DNA of 64,000 bases from Brachyhypopomus gauderio. Lineage: Eukaryota; Chordata; Actinopteri; Gymnotiformes; Hypopomidae. Made by a program: the position numbers and the translations under genes. The notes below the pieces were generated by a model, which did not search any database, was not told where the DNA came from, and saw nothing but the letters and a program-made list of their open reading frames with translations. Positions 1 to 10,457 of the stretch are shown in pieces (the first letter of the stretch is position 1; every line of letters starts with the position of its first letter). The stretch covers positions 15,071,185 to 15,135,184 of the forward strand of contig NC_135225.1 of the NCBI RefSeq assembly GCF_052324685.1, written 5' to 3'.

Positions 1-53
1 AATAATAATAATAATAATAATATATGGAAGAGATGGTGGAAGAGATGTATAGA

Positions 54-86
<33 letters not shown>

Positions 87-384
87 GCAGTGAGCAGGAC
101 TGGCAGAGAGACATGAGGACTTATGTGGACTCTGTCCATAAACACATTAGGGAGAACACTGGAGCAGATGGTACAGTTTACATCATTCTCACCATGTGAG
201 CTAGCTGGATATTGTTGGGTATTGGCATGTTCTGATGTAAATTAATTCAGATGTGTTGGGGACATAAACACATTGTGAGATCCTAAACCCTGGAGAAATG
301 TCGGTCATTAAGTATATAAGGAAACATGGCAAATAGTTGACCCCTAACTTCTAACCCTAAACCCTGACCCTTGATTTCTTGAAA

Positions 385-1080
385 GGTGAGTGTTTGTGTT
401 TGGCTCTGGTGTGTTTCCTTTACAGTTGTGATGACTGAACTCCCAAACACAGAGCAGCATCCCTCAGATCTGACACGCAGGTATGCACCACAGTCCCACC
501 CCACACCACGGTCCCACAACACGGTCCTACCCCACACTGCACCACGGTCCTACCACACACCGCACCAGTCCTACCCCACACCACAGTCCTACCCCACACC
601 ACACCAGTCCCACACCACGGTCCTACCCCACACCACGGTCCTACCCCACACAACACTGTAAATCTGATTCCATTCCTGTCCATTGGAGTATGTATTGGTA
701 ATGTTTTCTTTTCTTTACTAAGAAACTTCCAGCACCACAGAGACAGATTGGTGTCGCTGCGAGAGTGGAAGAACATGAACGGTTGGCACTGGCGGCGATT
801 TGCTCATGTTCCTGCGGTGTTCCCACGTAGCAGTGTTCCGTGAGGCTTCACCACACACATCAGCCTTTGGCTTGTTCATTACCTGTTTTAATGTTGTTGC
901 GTTATTGCATTTTCTGCAACATTCATTTTTCCATGAATGACCGAAAGAATGGTCATTGTAAGATGGTTGTTCACGAGACACCTTGCAGTGTGGTGAGCAG
1001 CCAACAGACACCTCACCTGTGCTGCTGTTCAACATGTTTGTGGTTTTCTGTGTGCTTTTGGACATGTTTGTCCTCTCTTT
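385..1080 (+). repeat. Dispersed repeat family A, plus-oriented copy with CCACACCACGGTCCTA units
   Basis: Contains a block of about 170 bp of imperfect CCCCACACCACGGTCCTA units. A conserved stretch follows (AAACTTCCAGCACCACAGAG, then GAGTGGAAGAACATGAAC), then TGTTCCTGCGGTGTTCC. A second copy in inverse orientation lies at about 15430-15830. Flanking AG and GT signals hint at an old exon, but no protein family was recognised. Confidence 0.6.
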
Positions 1081-3134
1081 AATTTTGTTTTGTGGTTTTT
1101 GTCCTGAATGTGTTCACACCGCCTTTAGCAGGTGGCTTTTTTACTCTGAAGTGAGTTTGTTATTTTTTTCACTGGAATTTTAGGCACCATTTGTGCAATC
1201 AGTTTGGTTTAAAAGGAATTGTAACATTAAATAATTGAAAATCCATCAAAGCCTGAACATCTGAAATGAAATCATTTTAAGTTTTAATTTGTTTTATAAT
1301 GTAATGTAGCATTCCAAAGCCTGGTGTAAAAGTGATGATCAGTGCGTGAACAGCACACATTTCAGTTATGGAGAGGGAGAGCGGTCCATAAACACACACG
1401 TTTGTTATGAGAGAGAGAGCGGTCCATAAAGAACCAGTGAAAGTTGAACAACAGGTGGTGTTGATGTGCACAGATGGTGGACCGGGACTGTGGGGACACA
1501 GGTTCAGTAAAGGCTGTTGGAGTTCTTATTCTGTAGATCCCACAGTGATCCCACATGTGGGACCACTGAGCAGATCCAGGTGGCTCCTCCACACCTGCCT
1601 GACCCAGTAACCCATTCCTCATATCTCTATGACATTATCAGGCTATAAAAAATCCTGCATGAACCTGTTAACACCACACATTACATTTTGAAACCAAAGT
1701 AGGAAAATGACCCATTTAATGACCCCTTCCTCAAAGCATGCTGGAAGATGTGTGAGGTCAGAACTGTATAGGTCAGTGGTTCCCAAAGTGGGGGGCGCGC
1801 CCCCTAGGTGGGGCGTGGAGCTATTGCAGGGGGGGCGCGGAGCTTGAAAGTAAAACGTGCACATGTGTCAATATTAGGGATGCACCGATTCCGATATTAA
1901 TATCTGAAAAAATTCTAGATCGGGTATCGGGGACAATGTGACCAATCCATAAAAACAGATCTGTTCAGTCTAATTCTATGCTTGTATTGCTTACTTTTCG
2001 GAGTTAGTTCAACCTTAATACTCGCGCTGGTGGTATTCCACTTAGTCCATTTATTTGCTGGTTGACCAAAATAAACCTAGGCTCCAGCAATACTTCACTG
2101 TTCATACATGAACTGGTGAGTTGTCCAAAGCTCATTTAACCCGTTACTTACAGAAATAAATTAAAGAGCAGTGGTCTGACTCGGTCTACGGCAGAAAGCT
2201 AAAAAAACAATATTCCATACGCGCGCTCAACTCGCTCCCTTAAAGATAAAAATTAAATGTATGCATGTTGCCTCCAAATTGGTATGCTGTTTTAAATCTT
2301 AAACACGGTGATTATTGTTGCAGTCAAAGTTTAAAATGCAGTACAATTAAAAAACAAACCAGATACAGTCGCGCTGCTGCCTGTTGGTTTAGCTGCTTGT
2401 GCCCCTGTGGGTGTTTCTGCCTCTACCATTAATGAGTTCACATGGTGTCTGAGAGTGTTGATAACGAAGTAACAGCAGGCTGACAGGTAGCACACACATC
2501 ACACGTATTTATAAAGGCAGCATGTATGAGCACAATTATTGTTTCAGTGTTGCCCAGTGATTTGTCCCGTCTCACCAATCATGTTACATAATCTGGTGTA
2601 GCTAACGATATTACACAAATGAGGATTTAGTAGTCAGACATTCATGTTATAGTGTTAGGCACTCAGCATCCCACAATACATCGTTATACACACATACTTT
2701 GTGTGTTTTGCCAGACGTTTAAAGTACGGCGCGACCTTCAAAAGTGTTGTCAGGTTTATGATAAGCAGAGGCGGTCTTTGCATAGAGGCATTGCTAGGCA
2801 ATTGCCTTGGGCCCCTCCCACTGCAGCCCACTGTAGGGCCCTCCTGACTAACTAACTTATTTCTCGCATATTAATGTTGATTGGCCCCCTAGCTAAATTC
2901 ACCTTGAGCCCCCAAATTGCTAAGTCCGTCACTGATGATAAGTACCCTAAAGCAATATTTAGAGTCTCATTAAACCGCTCGATGCATAAAAATTCTTAAC
3001 AAGGTTATCACCCTGCCTATTCATAAATTAATGTGTGAATCTGTGAATTGACATGATTTGTACCATTCTGGTAATCTGACTAAAAAATCCGGTGAATCTG
3101 TACACACGAGCACGAAACTCTACAGTCGGACCTA
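1081..3134. other. Repeat-derived sequence without a gene
   Basis: Contains hAT-like ends (GTGGTTCCCAAAGTGGGG at about 1780, TAGGGATGCACCGATTCC at about 1874) and AT-rich sequence. No gene or complete element could be delimited. Confidence 0.5.
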
Positions 3135-4031
3135 CGGAGCCCCTAAGGCAGCGTTTCTCAAAGTGTGGGGCGCATGGGTATTGCAGGTGGGGCGCAAGCA
3201 ATTGGAAGAAACGAACCTTTTTAAGCCTGTCGTTTTAATGCCGTTTTAATGTCGTTTAATGCCTGTTCGTTTTGCATAAACCCCGGATGTTTAAAATGTC
3301 TGCGGAACAGTGTGAACCAGGGCTAGATTCGGCCCTTTAATGAATTTGTATGGGCCCGCCCCCGGTCAACAAATCACGATCGCCACCCCCCCCCCCCCAT
3401 TTGTATTTTATTACCATTTTGTTTGGGTGATATTGGACAGGTGGGGCGTGGAATTTTCCCTTCTTCTGAAGTGGGGAATGATAGAAAAAGTTTGAGAACC
3501 ACTGCCCTAAGGTGACATCATGTTAAAAATATAATAACACGTGGCCACGCCTTATTAACGTGTGTGAACGACTTGCGTGCGAACGACTTATTAACGCGTG
3601 CGAACGACTTATTAACGCATGCAAACGACTTATTAACGTGTGCGAACGACTTATTAACGCGTGTGAACGACTTATTAACACATGCGAACGACTTACTAAC
3701 GCGTGCGAACGAGATAATTAAGTATTACTTTATATAAAGCCAGGTTTACCTTCTTTGGCCAGTCAGTTGCACATCCCCTCCTTGGCAGTCAGTTCGCAAC
3801 ATCCCTGGGAGCTGCTTGCTTTGCTGTGAAAAAAAACTTTGTTGCCGCGCGTGAAAGGCGACATTAGTATCTCATTCCCACGCCTTAATGATCTCGTTCC
3901 CACGCGTTACTTATCTCGTTCCCACGCCTTAAATATCTCGTTCCCACGCGTTAATTAGTCGTTCCCACGGGTTAATAAGTTGTGGCCACGTGTTATTATT
4001 TTTTTTACACGATGTCACCTTACGGGCTCCG
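3135..4031. mobile_element. Palindromic MITE, copy 1, expanded and interrupted
   Basis: The left end CGGAGCCC...TAAGGTGACATCATG and right end GATGTCACCTTACGGGCTCCG are inverted repeats. The left arm carries about seven copies of a 21-bp unit around CGAACGACTTATTAACGCGTG, and the right arm has several TCTCGTTCCCACGCGTTA units. The centre contains TTTATATAAAG. An hAT MITE is inserted in the left terminal repeat. A compact copy lies at 26111-26419. Confidence 0.8.
3149..3504. mobile_element. hAT MITE nested in the palindromic MITE
   Basis: The ends are CAGCGTTTCTCAAAGTG and TTTGAGAACCACTG. An exact 8-bp duplication CCCTAAGG flanks it (3141-3148 and 3505-3512). It is 356 bp, non-coding, with a C-run near 3390-3400. 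Its insertion site can be read from the uninterrupted sister element at 26111. Confidence 0.9.
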
Positions 4032-4082
4032 GACCCATTCGTAACTTACCATTCGCAGGGCCGGCCCTTCCATTAGGCGACA

Positions 4083-4671
4083 TAGGCATCCCTCGTCATT
4101 CCCTTGTCATCTCAAGACTGGACTACTGCAACTCCCTACTGGCTGGTCTTCCTATGCATGCCATCAAACCCCTGCAACTGATCCAGAACGCTGCAGCTCG
4201 GCTGGTCTTCAACCTTCCCAAGTTCAGCCATGTCACTCCCTTGCTGTGCTCGCTCCACTGGCTTCCGGTAGCTGCCCGCATCAAATATAAAACCCTGGTG
4301 CTGGCCTACAAAGCAAAGAATGGTCCAGCTCCTCCTTACTTGATGGCCATGGTAAAACCCAGATGCATACCTAGAGCCCTCCGCGCCTCAAGTATGTCTC
4401 GTCTTGACCCTCCATCATCCAGGACACATGGGAGACAAGCATCCAGACTTTTCTCTGTCCTGGCTCCAAGGTGGTGAAATGAACTTCCCTTGTGTGTCCG
4501 AACATCGGAGTCACTTGCTGTCTTCAGACGCCGACTGAAGACCCACCTCTTTCAAGTGCACTTTGCATAATTATGCTTCGTCTATTGTGCTTTATCGTCT
4601 CTTTCCTCAGGTGTTTGTTACAGGTATTGCTTACTGTCTTTTTCTCAGGTATTGTGCATAATTGGGTTATA
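4083..4671 (+). mobile_element. L2/CR1-like LINE 3' fragment (reverse transcriptase C-terminus)
   Basis: In-frame protein shows SRLDYCNSLLAGLP, LIQNAAARLVF, LLCSLHWLPVAARIKYKTL and, after an in-frame TGA at 4475-4477, NELPLCVRTSESLAVFRRRL. This is the C-terminal part of a non-LTR reverse transcriptase, 5' truncated. The element is interrupted at 4672 and resumes at 6100, ending near 6309 with a tail GGATAAGAGCGTCTGCTAAA. Confidence 0.85.
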
Positions 4672-6097
4672 CACTGTAAAACATTTCAAGTTGGTTAAAC
4701 TCAGCAACATGAGTTCCCCTGCTGCCTTAAAAAGCTGAGTAAACTCAACTTGAAGGAAACCTTTGTTACAACTCAAGATGTTAAGTTAAACAAGTTGTTC
4801 AAATACTGATTCATTGTTTCAACTTGAATTAAAACACTGAAATTAAAACAACTTACTGTGTTTAATTTATCCATTTTAAAAATTATCTCTTTAGTTAAAT
4901 AAACTTGCAATTCCTGACTGGTTTTAACACATAGTTTCAAGTTATTAAAACTTCAGCAATATTCACATAACTTATTATTTTAAGTTAACCATGCTTATGT
5001 TTTTAAGTTATTTCTAATATTGTTGTTACTTAATGTTACTTAAGCTTTAACCTTGGCTGTTAGTACATCTTTAGTTAAAATAAAAAAATAAATAAATAAG
5101 GACCCAAAATAAACTGAAGGGAAAATGCGATTTGCATGTTCATTTCAATTGTTTATTAGCTCCTTCTTAAACAATAAAGAGAGGGTCATACAGTCACTCA
5201 ACATTTTAGTTGTTCTTTTACATACGCTGTTCAAACCCGGTCATCACTCTTCATGACATGAACACGGTGAGCCTAACAGTGCTAAAATAAATACAAGTGA
5301 CAGTACGGAACAAACACGTATGGTATGACCAAAACAAACCACATAATAACATAATCCATCACATTTAACCAAACATTTACTCTTTTAGCGTACCGCTTCG
5401 TGCCGCAAGTGCTCATGGGAGGTAGCGTACTCCATGCTCCACCCCTATACACCAGTGGCAACGCCACGATAGTTTAATTATTAAGAGTCTAAAGAGTAAA
5501 GACAAATTCTTCAACACCAACAGATAAATAGAGTGTTGCAATGCACGACATATGTTAGGAGCAATTTTGCAGGTTTTGAACAATGAAAACCGCTGTCGCT
5601 GCTGTGTGGTTCCGTTGTAAATGCTACTCCAGCTTGCCAAATTCCACTTGGTGAATCACGCTGCATTTAGATTGCCGTCTGGAGTCAGGCGTGTCCCTCC
5701 GCCGCTGAAAGTACTTCTCTATAGTTGATGATTTGTCGCTCCTTGTTAATATTAATTGCTATGCCGCTGTAATAGCAATTGGTTAGCCCAATGCTCCCAT
5801 GGTTTTAAAGTTGTAAAAACTATTCCAATATTTTCTAAATTCTAAAATGGTGCCTACATCTCTGCATATTCAAATCTTCCAACTTTCCTTTTTTAACCAA
5901 TAACTTACAAACATAAGTTAAATAAACTTGGGCAATTCTGAAAAACTCACCAGAAGTTAAGACAACGTGGTATTTTAAGTTATTTTTATTTAAGACGAAG
6001 GAACTTGAGTTGAATATCCTAAACTTACCATGGCAATTGGAACTGAAAAGAAGAAGTGAGTTCACATAACATAATGTGGCTGTAATGTTTTACAGTG
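4672..6097. mobile_element. TA-flanked DNA element with 14-bp terminal inverted repeats
   Basis: Ends are CACTGTAAAACATT and AATGTTTTACAGTG, a perfect 14-bp inverted repeat flanked by TA on both sides (4670-4671 and 6098-6099). That fits Tc1/mariner-type integration. No transposase was found in its 1.4 kb. It splits the 3' region of the LINE, and the LINE sequence ACTGTCTTTTTC continues on the far side. Confidence 0.75.
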
Positions 6098-6099
6098 TA

Positions 6100-6309
6100 G
6101 GAATTGTTTACTGTCTTTTTCCTCAGGTGATGTGTATATTCAGGTATAATTGTTAGGTATCATTTGACTTTCGTCTAGTGGTTTTTCCAGCTTAGAGTAC
6201 CTTGTGTTCAGGGCTATCTATTCTACCTTGGAGATTCCAAGCAACTACGTAGCACTTTTTTGTAAGTTCTCTGGATAAGAGCGTCTGCTAAATGCCATAA
6301 ATGTAAATA
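6100..6309 (+). mobile_element. Distal tail of the interrupted LINE
   Basis: Continues the 3' untranslated part of the LINE at 4083 and ends with GGATAAGAGCGTCTGCTAAA and a TAAATG-type repeat, the usual L2-like tail. Confidence 0.7.
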
Positions 6310-6604
6310 GGCAAATGCTAGGGGCGCCGTCTGTCCAGGGGGGCGCTCGCGTGCATGCGTTTTTTTTGTTTTTTTTTTTAACAAATGAACAATTAATAAA
6401 TGTGAAAACAAGCAAAGTCCACATAATCATAATTTCATTGTTTAATAATATTAGTCAAATTAATAATTCTTATAATAACAACACACAACACCAGTGGCGT
6501 GCACAGACATTTTGGGGGGCAAGTGCTCGGGGGGGTGGGGGGGGTGGTGAAGGGCACTTTTTAGCGCACATGGAACACTTCATTATAAAAAAATTACAAG
6601 CGTA

Positions 6605-7015
6605 AGGTTACGTAAGGTTTCCGAAACAGGAAGACGCGGCCTAAGACACAGCACACGTTCCAATTAGATGAGTTTATCCGTTAAACCTCTACATATCAAC
6701 TACCATTGCAATCGCGCTAATATATTCCTCTTGATCAGCAGGTGGCGTAAGTCTTCCTTAGTTTAGATATTCAACATCTTACAAGCTAGGCAGTTTGCTG
6801 CCTCTTCAACGGACTCATTGGCAAGATTAGTGAATGTCAGTAAGTAGGCGTTTCACATACAACCGCACAGACAGATGAAAGGGTTTGTTAAGAATACAGG
6901 CCTTCCTTCCTTATGCCTTCCACTCTAGACAGAGGTAAGAAGCATTGTATTGAGACCACAGCCAGCATATACAGCCTACAGCCGAGACAAACACCTTCTC
7001 TGAGAGAGACGTCTC
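6605..7015 (+). repeat. Dispersed repeat family B, uninterrupted copy
   Basis: About 410 bp from CGTAAGGTTTCCGAAACAGG to GAGAGAGACGTCTCA. It is more than 90 percent alike by eye to 18490-19333 and preserves the empty site of the insertion in that copy. No coding potential was seen. Confidence 0.8.
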
Positions 7016-8383
7016 AGGTCTCAGTTTCAGTACAGCTGTGCACAGGCGGAACAACTGGCACACTGAGCTGAGAAAAATGTGCAGTTTGAAAAAGCAAAGC
7101 CACTATAAGGTTGCATAGGGCAGTGTCTGCGACACATGAACAGCATGTGTGTGTCAGCACAACAGGAGATGAATCAGAAAGTCCAATCTGTAAGAGGGTA
7201 AGCAAAATTAGTAATGACTGGGGATCCTATATCACACGTTGTGTTTTTACCTTTTCTAAAACCTGATTGACCTATTTAGCAAATTAAGATCATTGTGGGT
7301 GGGGCTGAGGAAAAAAGTGTTTTAAAATGGAGAAAAAAAATGTGCATGGCATAAGAACCCCAAGAATGGAACCTGGAACCGTTTGCTTATTTTATGACAA
7401 TAGATTTTGCATACAGAACATGGATAGGCTATCACTGACATTAAAATAATGCTCAAGTTATACATAATCCTGAAACATGTATATCTGTCTAACTTGTCAA
7501 CAAACCCCTTAACTTTTGTTAGTCAAAACCAGTGAACATCTGAACTTAACTGCAGAGACTCCATCCCAGTCACTGAGACCCCATGTCATGCATATTTTAG
7601 TGCTTTTCCTCATTTATAATACCAGATTCAGCTCAATAACTAAGTAAAAAACTGTCATATTGGAGGAACACAAAAAAACTGCAAAGTATAGTGTTGACAG
7701 GACTGACACTGGGGACTCTGTTTTGCCAATATATTCATTCCTAGAGCAGTGTCTCTTAATCCTACTTGTGGTAATTCACATAGCTCAACACACATTATCC
7801 ACTTCACTAATGACTTAATAAACCGTTGGTTTGATAAGCAGTTGGAGCTAGATCATGTACATTCAATACTTGGCGTGTTGAATCGTGGAATATTTAAAAC
7901 TGTGTGGAGCAGTTAGAAACAGGACTGAGAAACACTGCCATAGAGTTTCAAGCTCAGCTCCAGGATACCAACAGCTCAATGTTATTCCAATTTTAGAACA
8001 ATACAGTTATATAAAATTAAAAATAATTTAATGCTAAACTTTGCAAGACTGTGGACACAGGACTGAAATGTGAAACCCCTGCTTTAGCCCTACACTTCCT
8101 CCTCCCTACTCGTAAACTGTGTGGTGACTCCTTCTTCATGGACCTGTAGCACAAGGCTCTCACACTGACCTCCCCTGACAGCCGGTCCCTATTCGACACT
8201 GAATACAAAATAACATTTTAAACAACTGCACAGTTAGCACATTAGACAGCTATATATCTAACCCTGGATAGTAGACTGTAAACACATTAGCAATATTTTC
8301 ATGCTGTTGAGATGTGTTAGCAATTCTGACCATTATAACAGGGTGAAGATATCAAGCGTTATTTTAATGCAATGCATGCCTAG
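7016..8383. other. No gene seen
   Basis: AT-rich sequence between repeat B and the LTR element. No coding exon, RNA gene or bounded repeat was recognised. Confidence 0.5.
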
Positions 8384-8715
8384 TGTCACGCTACGGTCCC
8401 CGAACCCTTCCTTTGGGGCGTGTGTTAACGTTGTCTGCGTCTGTGTACCTCCGTGGGTGCGGGTGCGTCTTGTCATTATCCGTCTCACCTGTGGCTCGTC
8501 TCGTCATCACGTGGGGTTGATGTGGTCTGTCTATTTAATGTGCGTTCGCGCAGTGTCTTGTGCTCGTCGTTGTCTAATGTTTGAGTCTACACGTTACGTG
8601 TGTAAGTGTCTGTTTAGCGTGCGCTATTGCGCAATACCTGTATGCATTAAAACGTGTCGTTGTGCCTGTGAAGCTGGATTTGTGTCTCGTCCTTCGCCTC
8701 GCACCCAACGTCACA
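8384..8715 (+). repeat. 5' LTR
   Basis: Begins TG and ends CA. Nearly identical to 10107-10452, but lacks the 14-bp internal duplication seen there. Confidence 0.9.
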
Positions 8716-8746
8716 GAACGACGAGCCGTCAGAGACACAACAAGCC

Positions 8747-9964
8747 ATGCCAGGCTACACCACCCGGCCAAAGAAGGGCAAGAAGCCCAGCAAGCGCCGC
8801 CATGCCTCTGCTCCTGCCCAACACCGCGCGGCCACCGTTACTCCCGAACTTATGGAGCAGGACCCTTTATGCAGCATCATGCTGCTCCGGGCTCGGGAGG
8901 CCAGCACTGGGGAACTGGCGGAGTATTTCCGCCAGACCGCGGTGCGGATGTGGAGGGAGCGACACCCCTCTCCCACCAGAGACCTCTCGCCCCTGAGGGT
9001 CGGCTCCCTCGAACTCTGCTCCACAGAGAAGACCCCTGAGAGCGAGTTCGAGGGGGAGGAATCGGAGGGCGAGGAGGAAGAGGAGGATCAGGCTCCCTCG
9101 GTTTGTTCCGCCTCCACCGTGGACTACGGCGAGGAGGAGGATTACCCTCCCTCCGTGTGCTACGCCCCCACAGTGGATTATGGTGGGGGAGAGGGGAACG
9201 AGGACGACGATTACCCTCCGTTCGAGTGCAACGCACCTGCCGTGGGCTACGGTGAGGAAGAGGAGGAGGAAGACGATGATTACCCTCCGTCAGAACGCTC
9301 CTTCCCCGCTGTGGGCTACGATGAGGAGGTGGAGGAGTTCGAGTCGGAGGAGGAAGGCAGTCCGCCTCCCTCTGAGTGTTCCGCTGGGACTGTGAAGGGG
9401 AGGTGGACACCAGAGACGGTCCCATCCTCCGATCGTTACGGTGGAGAGAGGATGGACTGCTCCCGGGGTGGCAGCCCGGAGCAGTCCATGGAGTGGGACC
9501 AAGGAGAAGAGGAGGAGATGGAGACTGCAGGGGATCTCCCAGGCGGTCCGCTCGGGGCGTCTACCGGCCGCGCTGCACCCGGCGCCTACGCCGGCCGCGC
9601 TGCACCCGGCACGTCCGCCGGTCGCGCTGCACCCGGCACGTCCGCCGGTCGCGCTGCACCCGGCAAGTCCGCCGGTCGCGCTGCACCCCGCGGAGGGTCT
9701 GCTGCGAAGACCGGAGGAGGACCGTCCGCTGCAGCACCGGCAGCTCCCGATCTCTCTCCCCTTATCGCTCTACTCCTGGCGCGTAGTCTGGCGCCTGTTT
9801 CATGTTTGTGTATGCCAGTGTTCGTAAGTCTTCCCATTTGTGTGCCTAACCCGTTTTTCCCTTTCGTGCCACTATGTGTAAGTGTACCTGTGTGTGTGTT
9901 TGTGAATGTCCCGTTAAATGTGTCTAACGTGTTTTCCCCCGTCTTCCCAGGGAGGGTGTTCTAG
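8747..9964 (+). CDS. LTR-element ORF: basic N-terminus, acidic repeats, GRAAPG repeats (405 aa)
   Basis: The frame starts 31 bp after the 5' LTR and is the only long frame inside the element. Residues 1-30 are lysine/arginine-rich (TTRPKKGKKPSKRR). Residues about 30-90 (ELMEQDPLCSIMLLRAREAS, then ELAEYFRQTAVRMWRERHP) look like a short helical, possibly Gag-like segment; that is a guess. Residues about 95-220 hold five imperfect copies of an acidic repeat around YPPSxCxAPxVxYGEEE. Residues about 275-315 hold five copies of GRAAPGTSA. The C-terminus is hydrophobic and low-complexity. No CCHC knuckle, DTG protease motif or YxDD motif is present. Function unknown; it could be a degenerate Gag or a novel accessory protein. 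Confidence 0.6.
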   Translation: MPGYTTRPKKGKKPSKRRHASAPAQHRAATVTPELMEQDPLCSIMLLRAREASTGELAEYFRQTAVRMWRERHPSPTRDLSPLRVGSLELCSTEKTPESEFEGEESEGEEEEEDQAPSVCSASTVDYGEEEDYPPSVCYAPTVDYGGGEGNEDDDYPPFECNAPAVGYGEEEEEEDDDYPPSERSFPAVGYDEEVEEFESEEEGSPPPSECSAGTVKGRWTPETVPSSDRYGGERMDCSRGGSPEQSMEWDQGEEEEMETAGDLPGGPLGASTGRAAPGAYAGRAAPGTSAGRAAPGTSAGRAAPGKSAGRAAPRGGSAAKTGGGPSAAAPAAPDLSPLIALLLARSLAPVSCLCMPVFVSLPICVPNPFFPFVPLCVSVPVCVFVNVPLNVSNVFSPVFPGRVF

Positions 9965-10106
9965 ACTGTGCGTGGCGGACTCTCCGCCGAGGGCGTTCAT
10001 CTCCCAGACGCAGGACTGGGCGCTTCAGATCCGCCCATCGACGTGGGTTCGGGGCACTCAGTCCTGTTGGCACCCCGGGACGGGTAGTGCCCTTGGTGGG
10101 GGCGTC

Positions 10107-10452
10107 TGTCACGCTACGGTCCCCGAACCCTTCCTTTGGGGCGTGTGTTAACGTTGTCTGCGTCTATTCGTCTGCGTCTGTGTACCTCCGTGGGTGCGGG
10201 TGCGTCTTGTCATTATCCGTCTCACCTGTGGCTCGTCTCGTCATCACGTGGGGTTGATGTGGTCTGTCTATTTAATGTGCGTTCGCGCAGTGTCTTGTGC
10301 TCGTCGTTGTCTAATGTTCGAGTCTACACGTTACGTGTGTAAGTGTCTGTTTAGCGTGCGCTATTGCGCAATACCTGTATGCATTAAAACGTGTCGTTGT
10401 GCCTGTGAAGCTAGATTTGTGTCTCGTCCTTCGCCTCGCACCCAACGTCACA
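10107..10452 (+). repeat. 3' LTR
   Basis: Begins TG and ends CA. Carries an extra 14 bp in the GTCTGCGTCT segment relative to the 5' LTR and is followed by the CCTAG target duplication. Confidence 0.9.
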
Positions 10453-10457
10453 CCTAG

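Larger units (their letters stand above)
8384..10452 (+). mobile_element. Non-autonomous LTR retrotransposon with a single acidic repeat ORF
   Basis: Two direct repeats, each starting TGTCACGC and ending CGTCACA, lie at 8384-8715 (332 bp) and 10107-10452 (346 bp). They are flanked by a perfect 5-bp target duplication CCTAG (8379-8383 and 10453-10457). The LTRs differ by a 14-bp duplication in the 3' copy and a few substitutions, so the insertion is recent. The internal 1.4 kb holds one open frame and no protease, reverse transcriptase or integrase. A G-rich stretch GGTGGGGGCG just before the 3' LTR could be the polypurine tract. No convincing tRNA primer site was seen after 8715. Confidence 0.9.

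Noticed and set aside
8716-8746. Primer-binding site after the 5' LTR
   Set aside because: The sequence begins GAACGACGAGCC and lacks a TGG start; no tRNA match could be argued.
8301-8996. 231-codon frame across the 5' LTR
   Set aside because: It crosses LTR and internal sequence in another frame and part of it recurs in the 3' LTR, so it is not a separate gene.
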